The notes under the pieces are model-generated. The model worked only from the letters and a program-made list of their open reading frames with translations. It did not search any database and was not told the DNA's origin. Both the position numbers and the translations under genes were made by a program. From Lentinula raphanica (lineage: Eukaryota; Basidiomycota; Agaricomycetes; Agaricales; Omphalotaceae), in the NCBI GenBank assembly GCA_027919835.1, contig JANVFP010000004.1:744001-808000 (forward strand): DNA of 64,000 nucleotides. The letters are read 5' to 3'. This document shows, in pieces, positions 46,419-57,743 of this stretch (position 1 is the first letter of the stretch; every line of letters starts with the position of its first letter).

Positions 46419-48314
46419 ATGTCTTCTCATACCTCGTCTCACTTCATGCGGCGACTTGTCGCGCTCAAAGCTCCGCGTCATGGTCGCAAACAACCTCTCT
46501 CAGATACCGTCTCTCCTTCTGGTTACCCATCCGAAACCGCCCATTCGACTTTGCCAGAGCCCGTAGTCACTTATCACACCAACTTTCTCGGCCTGTTCGC
46601 TAGCGATGGAGAAACGCCTGTTGCTGCCACGGTTCCACCAAAACTCACTGACCTGGTACCTCCCATGGAGGGGACGTCTACGCCGCGGGCTTCCGAACAA
46701 TCCAGAGCTCCTCGTGCTGTTGAAGACTATGATTACGTCGGAGGTTGGGTTGTTGACGAAGATGGGAAGCATCAATACATACCGAGGGGACATATTGAGG
46801 AGATCGAAGAGCAAGGAAGCGAAGCCGGCCCTGTTGCCGGTCCTTCACGGTTCGCAGATGCTCTGCCATTGCCTGTGTCTACGACTCCCCCTCCTAGACC
46901 CTCCCTTCGAACGAAACGAGAACTCCCTCAATCTCCTCTTGCGCCGGACAGTCACAGCCGATTTCAACATTCCAGACTGACGAGTGCTGCACATACACCC
47001 GCGCGTTTTCCGACACCCTTATTGCAGTCCGTGTCCAGTCTTCCGCCATTCACAGGGTTTCCTCAACAGCCATCTAATTTTTCTCCTGAAGAATCCCATG
47101 CACCATTAACGAACAACAATAACAACAACAACGGTGGAGCTCTCGCTGATTCTCTCTCCAGTCTTCCGCCGCTTCGAGGGTTTCCCCCCCAGCCAAATTA
47201 TATAAGTGCCGAAGATCACATATTTCCTCAACCTTCCGATGACACAGCCATGCCAGCTGAACCCTTGGCTGATTCTCTTTCCACTCTTCCATCACTGCGT
47301 GGGTTTCAGCACTTTACTCCTCGTACCGAGCGGATTTCTGAAGAAGACCTTACACCTGAGCGACCTCAGTTTTCTTCCGATCACGCTACTGGGGCTTTTG
47401 AATCATTAGGGGATTCACTCGGAAGCATCCCGGCACACAGAGAGCCACTTCAGCCTTCTCCTCCTCCTCCGGTGCCTGATAAAGAGCAACCCATGCCCTG
47501 GCCTGAACTCGTCAGTGAACCTATCATAGTCCCATTGTATCATTCTACTGGAAACGATGAACGTATGGTCAACCAAATTATTTCGTCCATCAAGGAGATA
47601 CTAGCAATGGTGAAGGTCATCCAAGCAGTGAGTAAATTGTCTTTTACATCTCGTTATGTGAATTCGTACTCAAGTATTTACTGACATAGGGAGTTTCCAA
47701 CCTCCAACATGTACGAAACATACAACCTCACCTCAAGATATGCGAACACATCGATAAATCACTTTTACGTGTGGAACAGACTCTGCTTCGCCAGCGTACG
47801 CTTCCTCAGGAACATTGGAGTCATCTCAGTGGACCATCGCGGACAAGGTATGAGAGTAGGCTGTCGTCGTTGCAAAGGTATATCATGACACCTTCGTAAT
47901 CTTCTGTTCCCGACTGACGGAACTTATGTTGGGGAATTATCAAAGGTGTCTTCGAAGATTATCAGACCTGTCAAAACGAATAGTAGAACCTAGCAAACTG
48001 GACGTGCTGTTCAAAAAGCTCCGACAACATCACGAAAAACTCACAAATATCGCAGATAAATTCGAAGTAAGTACAACTTCGGTGGTTCTTTTTCTCATAA
48101 TCATCGCCGTATCTCAATATATGCGTTACAGGACACCTTCGAACGGTTAAAGCTTCGCCATTTGTACACCGTAGCCGCCAAGCTCAGCGAGGAAGCCAAC
48201 CGAAACCGATCCACGTACATGAGCGCGCGCGAGATGTACCTTCACAAAAAGGTTCGAGGCAAAAGGCCTCGGGCCACTCGCCTCCATGGACATGGAAGGA
48301 CTTCACACTACTAA
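46419..48314 (+). CDS. Proline-rich repeat protein with helical C-terminus (unknown)
   Basis: Four exons: 46419 to about 47626, then exons reading GVSNLQHVRNIQPHLKICEH, CLRRLSDLSKRIVEPSKLD and DTFERLKLRHLYTVAAKLSE, with the stop TAA at 48312-48314. About 560 aa. The long first exon is disordered and holds about four copies of a degenerate repeat, DSLSSLPPLRGFPPQP...ISAEDH. A WVVDEDGKHQYIPRGH segment precedes it. The C-terminal ~190 residues form amphipathic helices reminiscent of the Adaptor-type helical domain in fungal proteins with MLKL/4HB-like N-termini, but no catalytic domain is present. I do not recognise the family. A scaffold role is possible. Confidence 0.72.
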
Positions 48315-49086
48315 AGAAGGTATACATACCCTATCTGAATCTGAATCTGAAAACGAAAAACTCTTCTTGCTTATCCATCAACTGGTGTGTTCTCGAGTTC
48401 TTGTATTCTTGTATATACTTACCCTACATCTTGCATACCCATATTTTTTTGACTTGCACTATTGCCTACATACATAGTTCTATTGCTGCTGCTTTTTGGT
48501 TTTATCTTTTGGTCACCCCGACGTTGATATAGATTGTAACGACCCCTTCGATGCTTTCGTAACGTTTTTTATGTTTATTGGATGTCTTCACGATTGAGGA
48601 TGCGGTGCTTTGACCTATGTCGAGCACTTTCATGTATCATAATGCTTGTACAATGCAATGTGTAACGATCCTGCATAGCCTGGCATGTGTGCTCGAGGAT
48701 ATCGTGGCTTCCGCCCTCCCGTTCGACTACTACTTTAGCTTTATGTAAGTCGTGTTGTTGCTCGTACCACTTCTTGCAAAGGTACCTCCTGAGAACATCA
48801 TATGGAATGGCATTTGGCGCAGGCGGGGTAGCAAGATTGGTGGCCCAGAATAAAGGATGGTTCCAACAATGCGTCGGAGAAGAATGTTCCTGCGAATATG
48901 CATCGCCGGTTGTGCAGTACTACAGCCTGCTGACTTTATATATTGTCCACGGTTTGGAGTCGATCATCATGGTCTCGCTGGCCAGCAGAAACGATACCAA
49001 AATATTGAAGCGTGAAAGAGAGAAATATTAGATAGATTTACACAGTGGGGAAAAGGATACATTGTCATCTCCGATACTCAGTCTAT
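48315..49086. other. Intergenic region between convergent genes
   Basis: It contains the 3' flanks of the genes at 46419 and 49087. A 114-codon frame at 48687-49031 has no conserved features and is not taken as a gene. Confidence 0.45.
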
Positions 49087-50367
49087 CTAATGACTCAAAC
49101 TATCGATTCTCTTCCTCATCTCGGCATAATGCTGTCCCATATACTCAAGAAACTCAGATTGCAATCGTCTGTCACCGGCCATATAATACTGATCAGCCCA
49201 GGCTAATTTGAATCGCCTCGTGAACCATTTGAGCTGAAGTTGCGAGGGTCGATGAAGCCTCAGCGTCAGACCTGTATATTTCGATAGTACTCTAGAATGA
49301 ACGACTCACAAAAGTCTCCCAAGAGGGTTTCTCTTTCCACGTTAGGACTCCAGGGTAGCCAAAATCGATCAGGTTGACCTCTTGAGCAATGAGTTCATCC
49401 TTTTCGTTTTTAGTGATCCAGACGATGTGGTTTCCCGAGTTCAAATCGCTGCCAATGATCATGTCCATCAGTGATCAGTGGATGCGACTTGTAGGACAAT
49501 GCAAGGGAGATTTACGTTGGCAATAATCGTGCACTATTGGTCGATGTTTGAAACGATAATTTGTATACTCGGTGCGCGGATGCAGCTTGTACTTTTGAGA
49601 GCACGGACTGTTTCTGTTTTTGTGAGCTGGCCTTCCACAAATCGTTCTTGGCTACTTCTTCGCCGCGCTCCCTTTTCAAAAGGATCGCACCAAACTCGCT
49701 AGGATCTGTCCGTATGCCGGTACGATGCCAGATGTCGAATTGTTTGAGAGCATACGGTTCACATGAGGCGAGGGGTCCCTTGTTGCTAGACTTGATATCG
49801 ACCTTCTTCAAGAGGTAAGCACCCTTCCCCGGGAAGGGTTTTGGTTCTCCAGGTAAGTGGAACTCTTCTGTGACATTGTAGATGCCCTCGCTATTCAGTC
49901 CTCGTGCTGCCCCATCTTTCATCAGAGATAATTTTTGAATCTCGCTGATGCCTTCTTTGCCTGAAATTATGGTCAGTTTGGGGCAGTCAAGGTGACGGGT
50001 TGATGTACTAACGGAAATAAAGGTCATTTTGATTCATACCGGGACAGGTGCCCTCGGGCTGCGACAGTATGTTGATCCAGTCTTTCTATGTGAGGTAGAA
50101 GAGGTCAACATGTATCAGTCGATGTCAGAAGAGGAGAAAATCTAGAGGCCAAACATGGTCGACGAGATTTTGGCGTAGCTGGTCGTCTCGCCATAGTGTA
50201 GCAGCTTTGGTGAGATCGGCATCTGTCCAACCCTTCATCCACTGATTCGGGCGACTGCTCGATCCACTGGGTTGTTGAGTCGGTGGAATCGGAGTGGGAA
50301 GACCACGAGCGGTAAGGACGACTGCAGCAGCGACAATCAGCTGCAGAAGAGAGTTGAGTAGAAACAT
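49087..50367 (-). CDS. Secreted protein with kinase-like motifs
   Basis: Five exons from ATG 50367 to TAG 49087. The N-terminus is a signal peptide (SLLQLIVAAAVVLTARGLPT). The mature protein has a small domain (WMKGWTDADLTKAATLWRDD), then a charged beta-rich region containing AYLLKKVDIKSS and FGAILLKRERGEEVAKND. Next is DLNSGNHIVW followed by VNLIDFGYPGVLTW, which resembles the D-x4-N catalytic loop and DFG motif of protein-kinase-fold enzymes. The last exon (LKWFTRRFKLAWADQYYMAG) is helical. An extracellular or Golgi-lumen kinase-like protein is one reading; with no HRD or clear glycine loop, a pseudokinase or an unrelated fold remains possible. Exon joins were chosen to keep frame, and the last acceptor (near 49231) is inferred. 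Confidence 0.65.
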
Positions 50368-50473
50368 TGAAGGAGACGGAAAACACTCGGGGATCTCTCT
50401 GGCCAGCAGAGAGAATAGTACTAGTAGAATGAATAAAAGGAAGAAAGTTTGTGGTAATGCGGCTGAACCGTCG

Positions 50474-50479
50474 GTTTAT
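50474..50479 (-). promoter_or_regulatory. TATA box candidate for the gene at 50367
   Basis: TATAAA on the minus strand lies about 107 bp upstream of the start codon, a usual fungal spacing. Confidence 0.5.
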
Positions 50480-51199
50480 AGAGGGACTCAAGGGAACTCG
50501 TTGGCCAGGATATAGCAGGCTAGCATACTTAGCTGTTCGCTGGGGCTGTTCCGTCGTAAGTTGTAACGTTTCGCCGGGGGAGATCCAGATTCAGATCCTT
50601 CTCGTGAAACGTTTCGCAATATTGCATGATTTTTGCTCTTGATGCTGGAACGCGTAACGCCTCGCACCAGACGAGTCGATCTGCGAGGCCTCCTGCCATC
50701 GTCAGGTATCCCGGAAAGTTGGACTCACTCTTCAATATTCGACGCTCCATGAGTTCAACTTTTCCGAGGATATAGTCAGGTATTCGCAGTTGGCAATGGC
50801 AACTAGTGGCAGCGATTATTTGAAATCATGGAATTTGCGTTGAAACGGCTTGAATTCCCTACCGCCCTCCGTCGCTCTGCCATCTATGACTGCAACTTCT
50901 CAGACGGATACCATGAAAACGCTGGAAGAGTACCTGGGTCCTGGTTGCTGAGTGTTGAGTCGGAATAGTCAAGGAATATATTCCCTGTTCCATCATTCGC
51001 AGATATACCTGGTGGCGTATTCGTTGGGGTTGAACACTGTAGGAACCGGTTTGTTTGTTATCCAAGAACATAGTACAGATGAACGAGGTTGATCAGGCCT
51101 AGCGCCCATGGTTGTCGTCGTCAGGTTGTCGTTATCCTCGGTGTTGCCAACAAACCATCATGAATACCGGCTTTCGTTTATCCTTCCTTGAGCTGTTGA
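50480..51199. other. Intergenic region left of the Ulp1-transposase element
   Basis: No gene was recognised. Short frames do not show conserved features. The element at 51208 inserts immediately to the right. Confidence 0.45.
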
Positions 51200-51207
51200 A
51201 TTTTGAA
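51200..51207. repeat. 8-bp target-site duplication ATTTTGAA (left)
   Basis: The octamer directly abuts the left terminus and recurs exactly at 57464-57471 directly after the right terminus. A perfect 8-bp duplication marks a genuine, relatively recent insertion and is the size made by hAT, P and Zisupton-like transposases. Confidence 0.95.
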
Positions 51208-51240
51208 AGGACCCCGGAAGCTCCACCAGAACCCCGCCCG
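51208..51240 (+). repeat. Left terminal inverted repeat
   Basis: 33 bp, exact inverse of 57431-57463. The same sequence forms the end of copy 1 at 1269-1301. Confidence 0.95.
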
Positions 51241-51249
51241 CCCTCAGGG

Positions 51250-51366
51250 TCTAAAGTACGCTACGTTTCTGGCCTAAAGTACGCTTATTCGGACAAGGAC
51301 GGTCACGTGTTGCAAAAAATCGCTCTAAAAATCGCCAAAAATCGCCAAAAATCGCCAAAAAATCGC
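51250..51366. repeat. Left subterminal repeats
   Basis: Two copies of ctaaagtacgct (about 51251 and 51274) are followed by attcggacaaggac, then by an array of four aaaatcgcca-type 10-bp units up to about 51366. The tacgct/ggacaagga words recur near the right end in the same orientation, so they are direct rather than inverted. This suits a transposase-binding role. Confidence 0.75.
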
Positions 51367-51413
51367 TGATCGACTACTGAACATGTTTTCAGATACAGTA
51401 GCTACATAACAAT

Positions 51414-54400
51414 CTACTCCTCGCGTCTTCTGGCTGGAATGATGATCTTCAGAGGTGCAGAAGCCTTAAGAGCTGCTCTGATCTCTCTCTTTTGGAATAG
51501 AGACCACTTTTGTGCACACCGTTCGTTCAACTGCATCTTGTCCAAAGGACCCGATAGTGCATCTTTCCCTAGATGGTATAGAACATCTGCAATAGGCGCA
51601 TGAGTATGCAGGTGGAATCGCTTCCGTCCGCTCCCTAGACAAGAAAAATGAGGAATTGGTGCATCCTCCTCGTCTGTATCACTTCCAGATCCAGAGCCAC
51701 TGGTATCACCATCATCCTAGGTTAACATAGTTTGAATAAGTGCTTCAACCGAATGAGTCACTGAGCTCTCACCGATGCGGTAACGAGAGGTAGAAAAACA
51801 CGCAAAGAAAGAAAGGATAAGCCACTGATTTCGGTGGCCTTATTCACGGATCCGTATCGAGAGCTCTGTCCCTTTTTGTATATGTCCAATACTTGTCCGA
51901 TGTACATTCGCATGCTTGTCTTCATCAGTACGAACGTATGCGGAACGAGTGGATACAAGACAGTAACATTCTTGATTCCAAGATTAGGTAGTGCTGTGAA
52001 CAAACACTACAATCAGTATTCAATGAACATAACAAATAAATGACGAAGAACTCAACCATCCACCGATTCTAGACTTTTATTGATAGTCGTAACGGTTTCT
52101 AACCAGCGATCCTGCCTCTTTTTGATCTTCTGTTGTCGTTGCAACTCAACATTCTGATCCTGTGCGATGCGTACCCGGTGCGAACCCTCCTGCTGGGTCA
52201 TCTTTTGTATCTCGTTTGGGTCTTTGACATTCTCAAGAACTTGCTTCAGTGCAAATTTGTCGCTAAGTTTGACAGATCGTTCTGATTTTGTTGATGTAGC
52301 TGACTGCGAGACCTGTCTAGCTTCTAAGCATGCGGCTATGGAGATTTTAGACGTTTTGGCATCTATAAGCTTGCTGAAGTTGATAGTGACCGTGTGATCT
52401 ATGAGCGGTTGAACAATACCAGGAACGACAGTAGTGGAGCGGGGAAGGTCAATATCTGTGTTGGATAAACCATTATGGGAGATGAAAGTATTCAGATCAT
52501 CGCACAACGCTGAGTATCGCGCTGTATCTTTGGCGCTGAGACCCATTGTGCGGTTTATCTGGTCGCGGACAGAATCATCACTATCATCATCATTCTCCGC
52601 GACCACTAAACAGTGTTCAACCTCATCTGCATCATCTCCTATAGCTGGATAATCATCATCGTCTTCCGAGTCAGAATCCTCATTGGATTGCCCGTCATCT
52701 CCGCTACTCGTGCACTCAAAAGCATGAGCTTTGAGGTGAAGGAGTGGTTGTTTGGAGAACGAGGGAGTTTTTGAGGCGGGGATGGCAAGAATGTCACGAC
52801 ACAGATGAGCTGCTTCTAGATAGGCAGTATGGACAAGCTCATCGATCTTCGCACGAGTGATGCTGATTGGAGGAATAGGTTCGTGCGACGGAGCGCGTAG
52901 ATCAGTAACTGCGTCGAAGATATAACCCGACGCTGAGTCCTTGAGATGTTTTCCAGAGGCGACTGAACCAGACTCGACAATACGTTGCCGAACCATGATA
53001 TGCTGAACAATCTTCAGAAATTCCGCGTAAGTGAAATCCGGCAGAAGCTCTCGTCCCACTCCAAAGAAATGTTCTATGAATTCCGTCGAGATGTTGCGAA
53101 TCGAAAATGGGACATCAGGATAGTATTCTGAGTATGCGATCACCAGAAGTATCAGTGTATCACAGAGACGGTTGAAGATCCTAAGACTGGCAGCCGAGAT
53201 GAACGACCGTTTAGAGGAGTACAGGTCCGGAAATCGTTTCGAGAGATATGAAATGTGATGATAAACGAAGTTGAGCCAGAAGCGTGCACGGAAAGCTGCA
53301 AGAATCCGGTCTTCGAGAGCCATTGCAGGGCTCATCCACGCTTCAAAAAGTAAGCCTGTACGAACATGGATTGTCAAATGACCCTGATTTCGATGACTAC
53401 ATAGATCTGTCTCACCTAGCACGAAGAGATATACAAATGGACCCTCAAAATCTGGTTTGATACCAGGACTCTCCGAGCCTGGATGAACGTGCCTCATAGA
53501 ATGAAGAACGTTGGAATGGAAAATACGTCGAGCTGCACCATCATCTTGCTTGTCAACGTTATCAACATCGCGAAGCATCAGACCCGCTCCTTCGAGCATA
53601 TAGATTTCAACAAGAGAACGGTTAACTAGGAACCCAGATCCCAGACTCGCCGTGTGAGTTCCATGTTGAGGTTGATTTCGTGCCGTCTTTCTAGCATGAG
53701 GAGCATCTGTTACGGAGATGAGCGGACCTGTCTTGAACACTGGAGCAGAGAGACGAAGTCCATAAGCTTGATTTTCATAGAGCAGCGGCGGACGACCCGT
53801 GTTCTCATCATCCATGAGGCTTTGTGCAGACAGTTCCGTGGCAGCACCATCAGCCACCAGCGCTATCAAAGGTAACTCGAGCTGCTCTGACATCGCCACG
53901 AGACGCATATGCATCTGATGAATATCCTCAGCGCTCTCTTTCCCACAGGTGGGAAGGAGCGCAACAACAACCGGGGGACATTGCGGGATTGGAATCTAGC
54001 ATTGGACGGAACTGGATATGAGTGATTGCTTGATGCCTGAGACCGAAACGTGTCACCTTCATCATCACAGCGCGAACTTGTGTTGCTAGAGTATTCTCCG
54101 AAACTATCTGGTCAACTATCTCATCTATGTCCTCTGCACAGTCTACCTCGACCATCTCGAGAGGCATAGTGCTTCCTAGGATGTGGCGTCCAAACTGGAC
54201 TGAAAAGTTCAAATGCTTCTTCACTTTTGTACAATCCGAACCAGCAATCACAGGTCCTGAATATACACAGGAATCATAGTATCGCTTGAAACGGGCTACA
54301 TTCTCGAAGATCAGATACGGGTTCTGCATGGCGTCCACTGATTTGGCCCGTAATGTCCTGAAATATGTTCTTGACGTCAAATTGAAACAACCTCACGAAG

Positions 54401-57197
54401 TCAGACTTACTGTAAATGTCGAGAACTAGGTCCACCAAACACAGAGGTGAACAGTGAATACTGTTGATGTGAGTTGTGACCGTAGCTGCGCATCATCATC
54501 ATGAAGTTGATGACATTCTGTGAATAGCGTATTCCACAGATTGATCTAGGATTACCCGACAATTCCCTCGTCACTCTGTCATCCAAAGCGTCACAGATAT
54601 CAACAACACGTTGATGTTCGTTGAGATTCCCAGCTTTCGCATGCTCCCAGAGTCGCAAAAAGCAGTCATGAGCATCGCCGGTTTTCAGAGATTCAGTGAC
54701 GTCGAAGAGAATTTTATCGCTGAGGATATCGTTGACGAACCTGCGCTGTACTTTCTGGAGTCGATCAGTGGTGAGACTCGCATGCTTTTCGCGGAGTAAT
54801 GCCTTTTGCAGCCTTTCTTCCTGTGGAAGTTGTGCTTCATGTCGTTTCTTGTACGAATCAGAATCATCTTCGACATTCAGAATGGATTGACATACCTTGC
54901 GTACAGCCCTCTTGAGCGATTCATCATCTCCAACACTTCTGCACTTATCACATACTCCGTCGGGGTTGAGAGTTTGTTGTTCGCATTGGGTTGATTTGAT
55001 GAAACGGCTTTGAAAATTTACTTCCCATCGGGCGTAACTCGACAACAGATGTTTCATCCGGGCCCATTCGGACTCAGTCCACTTGGTGACATCACTGGAC
55101 AGAGACCCTTCAGAAGGAACAGGAGGACGTTCGCCATCACTCTGCGGTAGTTCAGCCTCGGATTTGAGTTTCGGAAATTCTTTGTATGGGAACTGGCGCC
55201 GCGCAAGTAATCCGAACTGCAGAGCTGATATACCACCCAGATTACGAGTACGAGTGAGATCAATATAGTCCGTATATTTCGTGCCCTTCAAATGGACACA
55301 AGGCCTTTTGGTTTTTGTTGGAAAACGGGAAACAGCAGCAGGGCCTGAATCTGTTTTCATGAACATCGCTTTGATCGACGGTTCCTAGTATCATAGTTTC
55401 AGCAATGAACACGAAAGCTGATAGAGAATGATAACCTACAGCAGCTACTTCCTTTGTCATATAATGTACTTTTGCTGTTACCGGCTCCGATTTCGATGTC
55501 ACGTCCGCTGCATTTGAGGTTACCAAAGCTATATCACTTGTCGTCGCAGTACCATCGGATGCTTTTCGAAAGTAGTTGTGAAGGCCACTGCTAGAGGGCT
55601 GTCAATCAAACCATAACCACTCATCAGAACCGTCCGATAAAATATCGTGCAAGAATCACTCACAATGACAGGTGTTTCTTGCTTCACTTGTGTACGCACT
55701 CTTTTCTTCAGCGTAATTCGGGGACATAACCCTCTATGCTTGGTCCAATTCTTGAGCTCGTATGGCTTTCCGAGTCGAATATTGGACCCGCAGCCAACAC
55801 ATCGAACATCACGCTCACTCAGAACAGCAGACACAAACTCATCATTCTCCAACTCCTCCCGACGTTCACTGGCAGATTTTCGAGGACCACGCTTGCCCTT
55901 CATACCAGCATCACCTGTGCGGGATTTTTTTGCTTTTCTGGTCATCAGAGTCGAGTCATCAGAATCCTCCGAGTCGTCTGGAGTGCGAGCACTGCGAGGC
56001 CGTTTGTAGGTGGTGGCATGTGGTTCCGGGTTCGGACGGCTTGAGCCAATTTAAGAATCATGAATGATGAGAGTGTAAACATACATACATCTCGGCACCA
56101 TTTGAAATGAACGTCCCCTTGTTCATTCCCACCATCTCCTCTACCTTCTCTTCCAACCTCTCCTCTGGCAGGTCTTTCACGTTCATGATCTTCTCCGCTC
56201 CTGGACAGTCTGCGTGAGCTTTCTTCATCTCTATGAACTCGATATCGCCTATGTCAGCCTCATTGCTTTGTTGGACAACGGTTGGGTGAGTAACACTTTC
56301 GAATCATCAGGATCTCCGAGTAGCTGATATGTTTCAGAAGGCAACTCACCTCAATTCCAGTAGCATCCTTACACTCTCTCGACGCATATCATCCAGCCCA
56401 CGGTTACCAACATCTCCCAGTGGTTTTCCCTGGCGCATAGCAGACAAGGCCATCAAAACAAACAACCCGCAGGACCAGCCATCGTTTTGCAGCTCGAGGT
56501 ATGATGGAGAATAGATTTTACGGCTGAATGGACAGTTGTGTGAAGCCCAATCCACCAGGGGTTCATGTATTGAGACAAATATTCTATCAACGATCCGTAG
56601 TAGAGTCTGAAGGTATGTTTAGTTTTCTTCTGTATGTCATTTGATCCAAGCTGGTGCTTACCGGCTCTGCCCAGAAACTAGAACCTAGCTCAGGAATACT
56701 ATCAAAAATCCCTATCTCTTTCATTCCGAAGTCGACCCAAGCCAGTACCCAATGTTCTCTTGCTTCGACACATATGGGTATCACCCATTTGGTGCGTGCG
56801 AGGAGTGAACCCTTCACAGTTTCCTTCGTTGCTTCTGGCACCTGTCGTTTGTTATCACATCAGATGAGAATGCATGTATTCAAAAACTCGAACTCACTGC
56901 TTGTTGTATGTGCATATCAAATGTTCCTGTTATCCCATTCTCTGCTTTACCATGGACTAGTGGTCCAAGCCATGAGGAAAAAACACAGAATGTAGGTGAT
57001 TCCCCAAGTGCCTCTGCATCTGCTTGGATTTTTGCAGCAACAGCGTTCATAACACTTGAGTAGAGCTTTTTGCCTCCTTCTACGAGCATTGCAATATCGC
57101 GTGAGTATATGTCGCTATCCCTTATCTTCCTTGTGCCAGCTTCAGCCGCATTCTTGATATTGTCCAGCTCCTCTGCGGTGAAGATTTCGGCTTTCAT
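51414..57197 (-). CDS. Ulp1 protease-DDE transposase fusion protein
   Basis: Eleven exons join without a frame break: 57197-56898, 56841-56662, 56606-56350, 56295-56089, 56039-55664, 55598-55440, 55384-54411, 54357-54057, 53995-52057, 51993-51773, 51716-51414 (5,217 nt, 1,738 aa). The N-terminal ~300 residues are a Ulp1/SENP C48 cysteine-protease domain: His in REHWVLAWVDF, Asp in GIFDSIPE, Gln and Cys in LQNDGWSCGLFVLMAL. A Ser/Asp-rich linker follows, then a zinc-binding element (CVGCG...H-x3-C) and a second Cys cluster (CEQQ...CDKC). The transposase core has candidate acidic ligands in VIAGSDCTKVKKHLNF, LVADGAATELSAQ and STEFIEHFFGVGRELLPDF. The Asp/Glu-rich tail precedes the basic C-terminus. 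Ulp1 enzymes cleave SUMO-like proteins. Fusion to the transposase suggests control of SUMO conjugation during transposition, or self-processing. Separate start codons further in cannot be excluded. Confidence 0.88.
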
Positions 57198-57334
57198 GGC
57201 GAAGCTTTTTTCGTTCGACGTCGAGAAAATGAGTTCAGATAATGCAAACTTTAATTACATGATTAGATTACAGTAGTAGCTGAAGAATTCTGCTGCATTT
57301 TACGTTGGGTAACCTTCAAAATCCGGCTTCGAGT

Positions 57335-57430
57335 ACGCTAAATGCGGACAAGGACTGCCTTCCATCCGCCTAAAATACGCTAATTCCGGACAAGGAAAAC
57401 GTCAAAATCGGGTCCTAAAGTACGCTAATT
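57335..57430. repeat. Right subterminal repeats
   Basis: Three degenerate direct copies of a ~26-bp unit containing tacgctaa(t/a)...cggacaagga, about 30-40 bp apart. They match the left subterminal words at 51252-51300 in direct orientation. Confidence 0.75.
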
Positions 57431-57463
57431 CGGGCGGGGTTCTGGTGGAGCTTCCGGGGTCCT
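57431..57463 (-). repeat. Right terminal inverted repeat
   Basis: 33 bp, exact inverse of 51208-51240. Confidence 0.95.
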
Positions 57464-57471
57464 ATTTTGAA
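57464..57471. repeat. 8-bp target-site duplication ATTTTGAA (right)
   Basis: Exact copy of 51200-51207, directly adjoining the right terminus. Confidence 0.95.
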
Positions 57472-57743
57472 AGGATACATCGTGAATCGTGATCATCAGC
57501 GAGGAACACTGTCATGGATGGGTACAAGCCCTGTCCAACTCTACCATGAGTCTGATCAGTTCAGTGTGAGTGAGCACAGAGTTGTAGAGAACAACAGGAC
57601 AGTAAATTGCTCTGCTAGTTCTGGGCAGCACATCGTAGAACACGATTAATATTTCGGGCGCCTAATTACTGATAAGATAGCCTTGAGTAAGCGCCCTATA
57701 CTCTATAATCGCGTCGTTTTCCCTTAACCTCCAAGTTCCAACA

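Larger units (their letters stand above)
51208..57463. mobile_element. Complete 6,256-bp DNA transposon encoding a Ulp1-transposase fusion
   Basis: Both ends carry a perfect 33-bp inverted repeat (aggaccccggaag at the outer left end) flanked by the 8-bp duplication ATTTTGAA. The single gene fills almost the whole element on the minus strand. Subterminal direct repeats of the type TAAAGTACGCTNATTCGGAC occur near 51252-51300 and three times near 57335-57430. A second copy is cut by the window start (1-1301) and is identical where it overlaps. All features point to a potentially autonomous, recently active element. Superfamily placement (hAT/KDZ-like versus new) is not settled from motifs alone. 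Confidence 0.95.

Noticed and set aside
48687..49031. 114-codon plus-strand frame between two genes
   Set aside because: Composition is not protein-like, there is no recognisable motif, and it lies in the 3' flank of two converging genes.
51414..57197. Assignment of the Ulp1-transposase to canonical KDZ
   Set aside because: I did not find the typical KDZ core signatures. Only the Ulp1 link and the 8-bp duplication agree, so the superfamily is left open.
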